Positions 35,395 through 48,000 of a stretch of DNA of 64,000 bases are shown in pieces. Below the pieces are notes generated by a model. That model made no database searches. It was not told where the DNA came from and saw nothing but the letters and a program-made list of their open reading frames with translations. Position 1 is the first letter of the stretch. Every line of letters starts with the position of its first letter. This DNA is from Hexactinellida sp. DTS-2022 (Eukaryota; Porifera; Hexactinellida). The translations under genes were made by a program, and so were the position numbers. The stretch is taken from contig JAPNXP010000004.1 of NCBI GenBank assembly GCA_028753945.1, forward strand, positions 1,364,001 to 1,428,000, given 5' to 3'.

Positions 35395-37540
35395 TTAGGT
35401 TTCAATTATCAGGGAAAAGAAAAGTTTATCTTGTGTAGACATTGTGTAAGGATTATTAGCTGAGGACTTTCTTTTGCTTTTAAATTGACATCTATCTCTT
35501 AAAGATATCTGACCATAATCACTGAATGGTTCCAGGCGCACCATAACATCTCGTAAATTCTCTTGAAATGAAGTTTTTCGGGACAGGTTTTCTCTAAACT
35601 TACGAAGATATTTGTTGCAAGCTTCGAGGGCTTCCTCTGAAAAACACTTAAGACCATGGCCATTGTTGTAGTCACTTATTACCTCAACTACATGCGCCAA
35701 CAGCTTATGTAAAGTCGGTGTTATACTTGCCCATGGGTAGTTTGAAATAATGTATTCGTAAGTACTCTTACAGTGAAAATCAAGATGAAGGGTGTCAACT
35801 TTTAAGCTAGAGTTCATGACTCGCAAAGTTACTGCTAGATTTCGATGAATAGTAGCAATAAAATCGCGATCATGCTCTTCAAGAAGTGTAAGGATCCAAA
35901 ATAGAAAATCATGTTGGTTATCTTCATGACGAATAAAACATGTTCGAGCAATATTGCCAGTGGTGCTGGTACCTCCTTGGCTGTTAGGATAATCTATCTT
36001 CAGTCCTGTATGTTCTCGTACAAATTCTTGGATGAATTTTTTCGACTTTTCTACATTGGGATGACTTGGCGACCACTCCTTTTTATGTCCAGCGTGCAAA
36101 TGATATATTAATGTCATAAACCAACCAAAGACCCTTAAGTAACTATGGAGTGGCGAAACTGGAAGAATATCATGTTGTGAAGTAAACTTTTGTGTAATTC
36201 CAAAACGTTGTTCAGATGGAAGGGATAAAAAATCATCAATATCCACTTCTTAAAATATTTGTTTTGCACTTTGAATAGTTCTATTTATTGGAAAACCATT
36301 CCTGATAAAGTATAGATCTTTTAAATTGGATTTAGTCGCAGTGCATAATTGACATGCAGCTCCTCCAGCGCCATCAAGTAGTTTAGCCATTTTGCCATCA
36401 ATCATTGATCGAACTATCTTAATATATATATTTTTCTGATTCACAACGATACCCTCTTTCTCAAGTAACTCTGCTTCTTGGTTGATAATGTTGTCCATGA
36501 TGAATTTTACATTCTCATGAGTTTCCTCTAGAGCGAGCAAGGCGATAGGTCTCAATACAAAGGGAGAATTTGGCATAGGATTCGTCCAGCAAATCTGTGG
36601 TATGTCGGACGAGTCAGTGATAGAGATAATTTTGAAACCAAATAATATGAAGTTTTTTGTACTAATTTCAGGGTGTGGTGGAAGTTGATTATAGAGTCGA
36701 TGGCAACCAGATCCATCCAAACCATCACATATCTCTATTTTAAGAGGGAAAACCCATAAGTTATTTTTGGGTATGCTTTCAAGTAACCTGGTTGTTGTTT
36801 GGATTACAATCTTACGATAAGAGATAGCTATACCAATTGGTACTAAGAACTTTTTATACTGAATATAGTAAAACTCATTCACTAGCCCAACACCATGACG
36901 ATGCTTAGTCAACTTTACAAATGAAGGAAAAGTTATATTTTCAGTGAGACAAAGACGACGCATTTCAGTATATTTACGCCGGCCAATTTCTAACATATCA
37001 ACCAAGTACGAGGCTTTGTCAAGTGGTAATACAGTTGAAGTTCTAGAAAATCCTCCATGTTCAATATTCTTGCATAGATTAATTAGCAGCATTGTAGTCA
37101 TGATCTTCATTAGCGATTAGATGTAATGCATACGCAGCGAGAGCTTTAGGCGATATGTTTTCAAGACCTGCTAATGCATTTATATGTATGAGGAGGATAT
37201 TGAGTCGTGTTTTTACTTGTCGAATAGATATTTCTGACAGAGGTTTCCTCCTTTCTCTACTCGGGTCTTCAATAAATACGTATGTTTCATTGGGTGAGCT
37301 CAAAGTTAACGACTCAAATTTCTCACAAGGATTGGATTGATAGAATAGCGATTCTTCCCATGTAAGGAGATCATTATTCTTGATAAATATCTTGCGTGAT
37401 TCGACCAGTTTTGTAAATTTATAGCGAAATGAATTGTAATCCGTCTGAGGAAGTCCATTAATTTGTAAGAAATGGTGTATAGTTTTCGATAAATTCGATT
37501 CATTGGAATAAAATAAATCAATTGCTTCTTTCTTATTCAT
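35395..37540 (-). pseudogene. Transib transposase (RAG1-related), decayed
   Basis: Read from 37,540 leftwards: an N-terminal part to ~37,090, a one-base frame change (37,079-37,110), a middle part to a TAA at 36,250-36,252, then the same frame on to the stop at 35,395. Together about 710 codons, the usual size for Transib. Family features: SYLVDMLEIGRRKYTEMR in the N-terminal half; CDGLDGSGCHRLYNQ with the first catalytic Asp (36,724-36,726); CQLC zinc pair; SPLHSYLRVF; GGTSTTGNIAR; YPWASITPTLHKLLAH; and SEEALEACNKYLRKFRE holding the catalytic Glu. Transib enzymes share the RAG1 recombinase core. I could not place the second catalytic Asp with confidence. One frameshift and one nonsense codon make this copy inactive. 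Confidence 0.85.
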
Positions 37541-39562
37541 TTGAATTAGAATGTATATTTAGTATCGTGATAAACATCCATCGATTGAAAGTATATATAT
37601 ATTTATATATATTTCACTCTCTTAATGAATTCTTATTATTCAACCACAATATTAACAGATCATTAAATTTGGGAATTATTGTCCGGTGGATGGTTTTCAA
37701 GCCATTTCTGACCTCAATCGCTGCATTTCGCGGTAATCAAACTAAGTAAAACTTTAAGTATATCGAAGAAGCTTGCATTTAAACATAATTTTAGAGCACG
37801 CATCAAAATGCCTCGATAATTCCGGCTTGCATGAAATTATCAAAAATCATTTTTTTGCTAGCAAAGGTAGTACTGAGTAATTGCATCGTAATTCGATTTA
37901 CCTTAATAACTATGTTACACTATTTGATTTATCTGAATATCACAAAATTATACACTGATTCATCATACTTATTTGTTGAAAAGTGGAACCAAGCGTTCGA
38001 TTGGAAGCCATTAAATTACTGTACATATCTTAAGGCCTAAAAATGAATTAAAACAACAGGATCATCACTTACGCGCGCGCCTTAATGCATCTGAAAGCAG
38101 GCAATGCCACTATTAAAGAGAGACTGAGGGGAATTGCATACAAATTTCAGAGCTGTAGCGAGGTATTAGCTCAGGAGGTTTCTTACCATCTCCTCAGTCT
38201 CCCTCTCTCTAAGTGCAGTAGAGCCAATGTCTATATTAACACCAATCCTGCTAATAAACGAGTTAGGATACTCAAGTCCAAACCCGTTCTAATGGGTATG
38301 GAACAGGATTCTGTAGATATACTTTTGTCAGGTCTAATTGAGCACTACATGCAACGACCTGATGAGTTAGAGGAAACATGCCTAGCAGAGTTTGCCGCTT
38401 GGTATGAATTCCAATCTAGTAAGCGAATATGTAAAATTAATCCCGACTTTGAGGAGGAAAATATGGAAGACGAGGCAGCTTCCCTGGTCGATAATCCGAG
38501 ACTATTTCCTCTCAAAGATACAGGTTTTATGAGACTTCGTCGAAAAGCTAAAATTATCCGATTTAGAAGGTATAGTATTATACAGGACGAAGTTAACTTT
38601 TATAGAGAACAGTTAATGCTGTTTGTACCATGGAAAACTGACAGTAGTGATACTGACAATATCGACTTTAAGTCTATGTATGCTACCCATCTTAATCTGA
38701 TTACTCAGAATAGGGAATTGTTTGAAAGTAGAGACCAATCCTCAATTGACGAGGCTATTAATATCCTTGAAGACTTGGACCCTGATGAGCTCAACTTTGA
38801 TGGGATTGCTATAGAGGAAATAATGAACAATGAGGGTGCAGTGGTTATTGAGGATACTGACTTCCAGGTAGACAATCCAGGGAACGACAATCCCTGGACT
38901 GGAGATCCCAATAGTGACCCCGGAACTAAATCTGTGGGAGGATTCTTCACTATTCCTAACATGAATACTGAGGAGGTATTCCTTCAGATGTGTCGCAGCC
39001 TCAACAAAGTTCAGCGTACAGTATTCCTCCACACTCTGCACTGCTTTAAGACTATGAAGCAGCTGCCTATGTATCTCTATATAGGAGGAGGTGCTGGTGT
39101 TGGTAAGAGTACGGTGGTACGAGTCTTATACGAAGGTTTGGTAAGATTTATGAATTCACTACCTGGCACTAAACCTGATGCTATTAAGGTACTGCTAACA
39201 GCTCCTACAGGTAAAGCTGCTTTTAATATCCGTGGTATGATACTACATTCTGCATTTGCTTTACCTGTAACGGAGTTTAACGGCGAAATGCCCAACTTAT
39301 CTTCTGATGTTTGTAACACACTAAGAAGTAAGCTAAGCTGTTTGAAAGTTATCATAATAGTGTCTCAGGTTAATAAGCGATTGAAAGCCATTATGGACAA
39401 TTCACTGGACTTTGGTGGTGTCTCCATCATCTGTGTTGGAGATTTCCATCAGTTACGTCCGGTTATGGATACCTATGTATTTCAAATTTCAGGATCCAGT
39501 GCCAATAATTACGACGGACTGGTTGGTCCGTACCTTTGGGAAAAATTCTCATATATAGAACT

Positions 39563-39993
39563 CAGGGCCGTGCCACTAATGCAAACTGACCAGGTCAAAC
39601 CTGGGCAGATTTTTTCCAGACCAGGTTCTGACCAGGTTGACCTTGTCATTTAACCAGGTCAACCTGTTCATTTAATCAGGGTAACCTGTTCATATAACTA
39701 GGTCAACCTGGTCATTTAACCAGGTTCTAACTAGAGAGAGATATTTTCAGTGCTTTATACGTATATTATATATTTAATACTCAATAGTCATAACAATAAT
39801 AATTGTTTTGAAACTCATCAGCTAGTGAGAACCTGGTTAAATGTCCAGGTTGACCTAGTTATATGAACAGGTTACCCTGATAAAATGAACAGGTTGACCT
39901 GATTAAATGACTAGGTCAACCTGGTCAGAACCTGGTCTGGAAAAAATCTGCCCTGGTTTGACCTGGTCAGTTTGCATTAGTGGCACGGCCCTG
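39563..39993. mobile_element. 431-bp palindromic MITE in the helicase of copy 2
   Basis: The ends CAGGGCCGTGCCACTAATGC and its complement have arms that stay complementary for over 100 bp (ACCAGGTC and GACCTGGT words repeated). GAACT is duplicated at 39,558-39,562 and 39,994-39,998. It splits YIEL|TEIMRQK. Same CAGGGCCGT terminus and 5-bp target as 28,884-29,030. Confidence 0.92.
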
Positions 39994-42310
39994 GAACTGA
40001 CGGAAATAATGAGACAAAAAGATGATCAGAAGTTTGCATTAGCATTGAACAATTTTGCTAACTGTTGTTTAACTGAGGATGACACAAATCTATTTACTAG
40101 TAGAATTATTGCGAAAGATTCTTATGAGAATCTTCCCATAAAATCTATCCATCTGTTTAGTACAAACGCCAGTGTTAATGCTCATAACGAGATTGTTCTC
40201 AATGCATTAACCACTGAAGGTTTTAGATTTATAGCTATTGATTCTTTAGTAGGAGACAATGCTGGAGGTATTACTGACAAACTGAATAACCTTATTCAAC
40301 ACCTAAAGGTATGTGACACCCAGGGACTACCCTATGAGCTCTTCTTGAAGCTAGGCGCTAGATACCTCATGACAGTGAATAACGATATACAAGATGGTCT
40401 GGTTAATGGAGCTACTGGCCTCTTGAAGAAAATAGTTTATGGTACCAAGAGCGATTCTCTGGAACGAGTTCCCTGTATTCTCTGGATGGAGTTTGACGAT
40501 CCAACAGTAGGAAAGGATAAACGAGCAAAGTCTCACCATCGTTATCTTAGAGATAATGCAATTCCAAGGAACTGGACTCCTATTGGATTGGAAACACGAC
40601 GTTTCCAGAGAGGGAAAGGTGTGAGTTCCTATAAGATAGTTAGGAAGCAGTTTCCTTTCATAGTAGCCGAAGCTCTTACAATTCATTAGAGTCAAGGCGA
40701 TACTTACGATTGTGTTGTAGTCCATATAGAAGTACGTTTGCTACGTAATGCGTTATACACCGCGCTCAGTAGGGCTAAATCGGCATCTGGTCTGTTTGTA
40801 GTTGGTAATCTAAAACTAACTAATAAGTTATCTGAAAAAGATCCTGTCCACTTAGAACTTAAGCGGTTACGAGAACACTGTGCTATTATGTGGTCTATTC
40901 CACTAACTAGTCCAGATATCTATGTACACAATGTTCGTTCATTGAACAAACACTGGGAAGACTTGACCTTAGATCCACTCATATTGCAATCCCAAGTGTT
41001 AATCTTACATGAGACAATGACTTTAGCCACTGATAACTTTAATATCCCTGGTCATACTCTCATTGGTAGAATTGATAGTAGTGCTAGAATCCCTGGTTCT
41101 GGTACACACATATACTCCCGAAATCCAGCGGTGTGTAAGTCTTAGGATCGAGATATTGATTATCCAGTTCTATGATCCCATGATAATCGATAAGCCTATC
41201 GTTGTAATGTCTATATACCGATCACCACAATCCCTAATGAAGGAATTTTACTCTGAACTTGATCAGGTTCTATGTAAAATTGATAACTCTGATTCCTTGA
41301 TAGTTACTGGGGACTTCAATATAGATTTATTTTCGCGATCTCTTGAGAGAGATACCCTGGTAAAGTATTTTTCAAATAAAGGGATGATGCAATCTTTGTC
41401 TGGAGTATCCACTAACTATGGATCTCAGCTGGATTGTGTATTCACTAAAAACTTGATCTGTTCATCTGGTTTTTATGAATCATACTTTAGTGATCATAAG
41501 CCAATGTTGATTTCTCTTGGAACTGTTGTTAGTGACTGTAATAATGTGGATAATCAACCAATTATATCACATGCTACTAGTCAACATGATATTATTGATA
41601 TTGACCAAATATCAAATGATAATACAACCAAGGATATTCAGGATGTAATTGTTAGTCATGTACACATCCCTACTCCTGTGCTGTCTCCCGTAAATACATA
41701 TGACAATGCTAATTCATTCACATTTTCGATGAGACAGTCATTAGCAGCATGCATTAATCTACAGAGAATACCTTTAAGACCGACTAACTATACTGGGTCT
41801 AGAGTCTCTGCTACTAGTTATTACGATTTTATGCGTACAAATATAAGAGATCGGTTTAATTTCAGGATAGTTCCTGTAATAAGTGATGGGAATTGTTTCT
41901 TTAGAACATTGTCTCACATTATTTTCGGTGATGAAAGTGAGCATCATAATATCCGTGGTTCTCTAATAGACACATTTGAACAAAGTCCTTATGTTGCTGC
42001 TTTCTGTGGCCACCAAGGCTATAATGCAGTTACTATTCAGCAACACTTGAGTAATATGAAGCGTAATTACTCTTGAGGAACTGTGAATGAACTTATTATG
42101 TTAGGCATTTTAGCCCGCATTAATGTAAGTTATATTAATGCTCCTGATACAGACCCGTCTAAATGGGTGATTACTGATGTATATAATGCAAATAATCTAG
42201 GTATACCCAATGATCCTATCTATCAAGGAAAGTCATTAATAGTTCTATTTCATTCCATTAATCATTGTGGAAGTGGTGCGAACCACTATGATGCAATCTA
42301 CATGATTTAA

Positions 42311-43130
42311 TAGTATTTTAGCTATTGGCGTTTATTTTCTTATATAGAATTTCTTGACAAATAATGGATTATGCTATTTCATAGCTTTATGAGATTCCAA
42401 ATTTTCCTGGAGTTGATACTATAATTGTTTGTCATTATGAGTACAATCAGGTTTAATAATACTTTGCTAATTAATACATGTAACTGTTACTAAGTGTGCG
42501 ACGCATATGGCCTCTATGAGGTGTGTGAGATAGCATGTGGCTTGCTTTTTTGGCAAGTGTGCCAGGCATATGGCTTGTCTGTATGATAAGTGTGCCGTTT
42601 TGCATATGGCTTATGTAACAGGGATCATGGTGCAATTAGTAATTTATGGGTTATTTTCGGGGAAAGGTACTGAGGTGTGTCCCAAGTGCACCCACTGATT
42701 CTTATCAGCAGCCCTTGAGGGACCGAATTGAAATTCTCCATAGATTTAAAGCAGTATCTTATTTATGGGTTAATTTCGGGGAAAAGGTACTGAGGTGTGT
42801 TCCAAGTGCACCCACTGATTCTTATCAGCAGCCCTTGAGGGACCAAATTGAAATTCTCCATAGATTTAAAGCAGTATTCTGTAATTATCTTGTATATGGG
42901 GGTAATTGTGAAAGGTGAATTCAAGTAATACATCTTAATTGATGTTAAATTATTGGTTGATAATGAATTAAGGTGTTTTTGAAAATACCAGGAAATATAC
43001 TTATTGCACAAGGTATACGTATATTCAATTTGATCCGAAATTATTTTAATTTCAATTGATAACATGATATATTTAGAGTTTTAATTATATAGTATACGTA
43101 TGTAGTAATAAGAAAAGAATTAAGCTAATA
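42311..43130 (+). other. 3' flank of Helentron copy 2
   Basis: No gene seen. AAGTGTGCCxxGCATATGGC words recur at 42,495-42,610, followed by the 119-bp duplication and an AT-rich stretch up to the satellite. The Helentron 3' end probably lies here, but I cannot place it. Confidence 0.4.
42642..42879 (+). repeat. Tandem duplication (2 x 119 bp)
   Basis: Two adjacent copies starting ATTTATGGGTTA and containing GGTACTGAGGTGTGT and GCCCTTGAGGGACC. They differ at only a few positions. The inner GCCCTTGAGGG is itself palindromic. Confidence 0.93.
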
Positions 43131-45045
43131 AGAATGTTATTTATGTAAATGTTCTAAGGGTCGTTGCCTTCCGAAACACGTTTCTGAAATATGTAAACAC
43201 CTTCATAATGATGATGACTGGGCGAAAAAAAATCCAAAATTGCAGCCTGCGCCGAGAGCATGTTCCTTTGGAGGCACTATCAATAAACAACCAACAAAAT
43301 ATAGTGCCACCAAAGGAACATGCGTCGGCACAGGCTGCAATTTTGGATTTTTTTTCTCCGTAGACGGTGCCCTGGCCAGAGCTTTATACATTGAGGGCTG
43401 AAACTTGGCATGTAGGTTCGGAGTGACCGTCTAATTTGCACCTGGGGTTACGATTTTTGATAAAATAATTTTAACACCTATTTAAACTAATTATGGCTCA
43501 TTGCATGAAATATTTAAAATTGAGCTTGATAAGATTTACATGTACAGATAGAGAATTAAATTCTACACCTTTTCCCCATGCACGAATTTTTAAATTGGGT
43601 TTAGTTAATGCCACAAAAGATTTGCAACTTTCCTTTGTTTACTAACACTTCAGTTCAATTGAAAGTGATAAATCTAATTCTATTGTTTCAACTTGCTATA
43701 ATTAAATTGATTTAACTTATAAATTGCAGCTGGCTTCTATTTAATTGTAGTATTACTATTTAATGAATTAAAACAAATTAAATTAAATAAGGAATTTGTT
43801 GACTTAATTCTACTCAACCGTGGATAACATTGCTAAAATAAATAACTAATAATATAATTTATTATCAATTCATAATGAATGAATGGCATTAAACTCAACA
43901 TGGTTTATGATAGAAACAAACTTCAAATTTGTCTACCGTTCCTTGTGACTCGGGCCAATTAACAAATGGATCTTGACACCTTGAGGCGTTGATGACTGGG
44001 CGAGAAAAAAATCCCAAATTGCAGCCTGTGCCGACAGCATGTTCCTTTGGAGGCACTATCAATAAAAAACCAACAAAATATAGTGCTACCAAAGGAACAT
44101 ACGTCGGCACAGGCTGCAATTTTGGATTTTTTTTTCTATTTTTCTCCGTAGACTGTGCCCTAGCCAGAGCTTGATATTTGATAGGTTAAAACTTGGCATA
44201 TAGGTGCGGTGTTACCGTCTAATTTGCACCTGGGGTTACGATTTTTGATTAACATATTTTGGACACATTTTTAACACCTTTCAAAGATTTTCTGGTCCAT
44301 AACTCAAAAAATGTTATACTAAACCCCCAATTTTTATTACACCATTGGATTCACCATATAATTCTGCGTATAATGGGAGAACACAAATTTTGATAATGGG
44401 TTTAATTCAAGCCATAAATGGAGGTTTAAATTCCCTTGGTTTACTAACACTTCAGCTCAATTAAAAGTGTTAAATCAAATTCTATTGTTCCAACTTGTAA
44501 TAATTATATTGATTAAACTTGTTAAATCTTACACTATTGTTTAAATTTGCGATAATCATATTGATTCCACTTGTGAAATCGAGTAGGCTTCTATTTAATA
44601 ATTGAAAACTAAGATTTTACTTTCCATAACAACAACATATTATGTGATTATATTTACTTCTGCGTGAATATTCTGCACAATGGATACACTGACATAACTA
44701 ATCGCTCTGTCTTTAACTTATAGAGACTGTTCCAATTAGATTATTGGGGTTATCGAGTGCGCTGAATTCAAATATGATAGTGAAATTCAATTTAAATTAA
44801 TAATAAACTTGTGCAAATTATTGAACTTAATTTATTTGCTGTACATAATAATGGTGTTAAATAATTAATAAATTAATTAAATATTTATGCTAATTAGCTA
44901 AATTTCATTAATCGCAGACATGATACAAGATAGAAACAAACTTTCAATTTATCAATTGATCCTTATGCCACGTACCACCTATACAAGTGGGTCTTGACAC
45001 CTTGAGGTGATGATGACGTCGTCAAGAAAATGTATTTTACAATTT
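43131..45045 (-). repeat. Hairpin satellite, minus orientation
   Basis: Hairpins at 43,231-43,347 and 44,011-44,128 in reverse, with reversed landmarks CTCCGTAGAC, CACCTGGGGTTACGATTT and GACACCTTGAGG. The block ends at GATGACGTCGTC, right before a plus-oriented hairpin, so the orientation flips at 45,045-45,055. No host gene. Confidence 0.85.
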
Positions 45046-45054
45046 TGTGAATTA

Positions 45055-48000
45055 AAAAATCCAAAATTGCAGCTGTGCCGACGCATGTCCCTTTGGTGGC
45101 ACTATATTTTGTTGGTGGTGTATTGATAGTGCCTCCAAAGGAACATGCTGTCGGCGCAGGCTGCAATTTTGGATTTTTTTTCGCCAAGTCATCAACGCCC
45201 AAGGTGTGAAGAACCATTTGTTAATTGGTCGGAGTCACAAGGAACGATTGTTGAATTTGAACTTTGTTTCTATCATAAACCATCTAGAGTTTAATGCCAT
45301 TCATTCATTATGTATTGATAATAAATTATATTATTAGTAATTTATTTTAGCAATTTTATCCACGGTGAGTTGAATTAAGTCAACAAATTCCTTATTTAAT
45401 TTAATTTGTTTTAATTAATAAATAGTAATACTACAATTAAATAGAAGCCAGCTGCAATTTATAAGTTAAATCAATTTAATTATCGCAAGTTGAATCAATA
45501 GAGTAGGATTTAACAAGTTAAATCAATATAATTATTACAAGTTGAAACAATGGAATTAGATTTCACAGTTTACTGAAATTGAAGTGTGAGTAAACAAAGA
45601 AATTTCAACCCCCATTTATACAAGAAATAAAACTCTTTTTTGAAAGTTTTCTTCTCCCATCAGACGCAGAATTTTATGGTGAATCCAAATATGAAATAAA
45701 ATTGGGGTTTTAGTAAAACATTTTTTTAGTTATGGACCAGACAAATTTTGAAAGGTGTCAAAAAATGTGTGCAAGATGTGTTAATCAAAAATCGTAACCC
45801 CAGGTGCAAATTAGACGGTACATACGCACCTACATGCCAATTCTTAGCCCATCAACTCTAAAGCTCTGGCCAGGGCACCGTCTACGGAGAAAAATAGAAA
45901 AAATAATAATAATAATAAAAAAAAATCCAAAATTGCAGCCTGTGCCGACGCATGTTCCTTTGGTGGCACTATATTTTGTTGGTTGTTTATTGATAGTGCC
46001 TCCAAAGGAGCATGCTGTCGGCACAGGCTGAAATTTTGGATTTTTTTCGCCAAGTCATCAACGCCTCAAGGTGTCAAGAACCATTTGTTAATTGGTCCGA
46101 GTCACAAGGAATGGTAGATAATTTTGAAGTTAGTTTCTATCTTAAACCATCTTGAGTTTAATGCCATTAATCCATTATGTATTGATAATAAATTATATTA
46201 TTAGTTATTTATTTTAGCAATGTTATCCACGGTTGAGTTGAATTAAGTCAACAAATTCCTTATTTAATTTAATTTGTTTTAATTCATAAATAGTAATACT
46301 ACAATTAAATAGAAGCCAGCTGCAATTTATAAGTTAAATCAATTTAATTATCGCAAGTTGAATCAATAGAGTAGGATTTAACAAGTTAAATCAATATAAT
46401 TATTACAAGTTGAAACAATCGAATTAGATTTCACAGTTTTACTGAAATTGAATGTGAGTAAACAAAGAAATTTCAATTCCCATTTATACAAGAAATAAAA
46501 CTCTTTTTTGAAAGTTTTCTTCTCCCATCAGACGCAGAATTTTATGGTGAATCCAAATGTGAAATAAAATTTTGGGGTTTAGTAAAACATTTTTCTAGTT
46601 ATGGACCAGACAAATTTTGAAAGGTGTTAAAGATGTGTCCAAAATTTGTTGATCAAAAATCGCAACCCCAGGTGCAAATTAGACGGTCCCATCGCACCTA
46701 CATGCCAAGTTTAAGCCCACCAACTATAAAGCTCTGGCCAGGGCACCGTCTACGGAGAAAAAATAAAAATCCAAAATTGTAGCCTGTGCCGACGCATGTT
46801 CCTTTGGTGGCACTATCTTTTTGTGTTGTTTATTGATAGTGCCTCCAAAGGAACATGCTGTCGGCCCAGGCTGCAATTTTTGTTTTTTTTCGCCAAGTCA
46901 TCAACGCCCAAGGTGTGAAGGACCATTTGTTAATTGGTCCGAGTCACAAGGAACGGTAGATAAATTTGAAGTTAGTTTCCATCATAAACTATCTTGAGTA
47001 TAATGCCATTCATTCATTATGTATTGATAATAAATTATATTATTAGTTATTTATTTTAGCAATTTTATCCACGGTGATTTGAGTTTAGTCAACAAATTCC
47101 TTATATTATTATATTTTAATTAATCCATTGTATAGTAATACTAGAATTATTAAATAGAAGCCAGCTGGAATTTATAAGTTGAATCAATATAATTATCGCA
47201 AGTTGAATCATTAGAGTAGGATTTAACAAGTTAAATCAATAGAATTATTACAAGTTGAAACAATGGAATTAGATTTAACACTTTTACACAAATTGAAGTG
47301 TGAGTAAACAAAGAGATTTCAACCCCTATTCATGGCAGAAATTAAACATATTTTTGAAATTTTTATTTTCCCATCAGACGCAGAATTTTACGGTGAATCC
47401 AAATATGAAATATAATTTGCGGGTTTAGTAAAACATTTTTTGAGTTATGGACCAGACAAATTTTTAAAGGTGTTAAAGATGTGTCAAAAATTTGTTAACG
47501 AATAATCGTAACCCCAGGTGCAAATTAGACGGTCCCATCGCACCTACATGCCAAGTTTCAGCCCATCAACAATTAAGCTCTGGCCAGGGCACCGTCTACG
47601 GAGAAAAAAAAAATCCAAAATTGCAGCCTGTGCCGACGCATGTTCCTTTGGTGGCACTATATTTTGTGTTGTTTATTGATAGTGCCTCCAAAGGAACATG
47701 CTGTCGGCACAGGCTGTAATTTTGGATTTTTTCGCCAAGTCATCAACGCCTCAAGGTGTCAAGAACCATTTGTTAATTGGTCCGAGTCACAAGGAATAGT
47801 AGATAATTTTGAAGTTAGTTTCTATCTTAAACCATCTAGAGTTTAATGTCATTCATTCATTATGTATTGATAATAAATTATATTATTAGTTAGTTATTTT
47901 AGCAATGTTATCCACGGTGATTTGAGTTTAGTCAACAAATTCCTTATATTATTATATTTTATTTAATCCATTGTATAGTAATACTAGAATTAAATAGAAG

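Larger units (their letters stand above)
34970..38078 (-). mobile_element. Transib-superfamily transposon inside the Helitron Rep domain
   Basis: Comparison with copy 1 shows that 3.1 kb was inserted, with the 5-bp duplication GCCTT at 34,965-34,969 and 38,079-38,083. Five bases is the Transib target length. The left tip is CACAGTGGTTCAAAAAGCC; its first seven bases equal the RAG recombination-signal heptamer and fit the CACWRTG start of Transib termini. No matching inverted terminus is visible at the right tip (it reads CACTTACGCGCGC), so that end is diverged or damaged. The transposase is on the minus strand. Confidence 0.8.
29799..42310 (+). pseudogene. Helitron Rep-helicase-endonuclease-OTU polyprotein, copy 2
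   Basis: Exon A is 29,799-31,352, exon B 31,508-32,633 and exon C 32,805-42,310. Domains: 2A-like N terminus, five RLKDP repeats, zinc cluster, DUF6570-like block, Rep (HVHSLLW; YVISYIGK at 34,905-34,935), Pif1-type helicase (Walker A near 39,095; GDFHQLRPV; YTALSRAK), AP-like endonuclease (GDFNIDL, SDHKPM, ~40,920-41,520) and OTU protease (DGNCFF, NHYDAIY, 41,820-42,310). Defects besides the insertions: TAG before the 2A-like motif; an extra A at ~31,280; a lost base at ~32,110; no Walker B (DEISM-like) residues where expected before NKRLKAIM; TAG at 40,687 inside motif V (TIH*SQG); a frame change at ~41,120; and TGA at 42,074 where a Trp is expected in the OTU domain. It cannot make a working protein. 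Confidence 0.88.
28440..42640 (+). mobile_element. Helentron-type Helitron, copy 2, heavily interrupted
   Basis: A full-length but dead copy in the opposite orientation to copy 1. The leader matches copy 1 from the satellite edge through 28,440-28,580, is interrupted, and resumes at about 29,530. Coding exons run 29,799-42,310. Nested inside are elements at 29,865-30,370, 32,173-32,440, 33,164-34,117, 34,970-38,078 and 39,563-39,993, each detectable because copy 1 or the reading frame gives the uninterrupted sequence. The 3' end is not defined; short direct repeats follow the stop. Confidence 0.85.
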
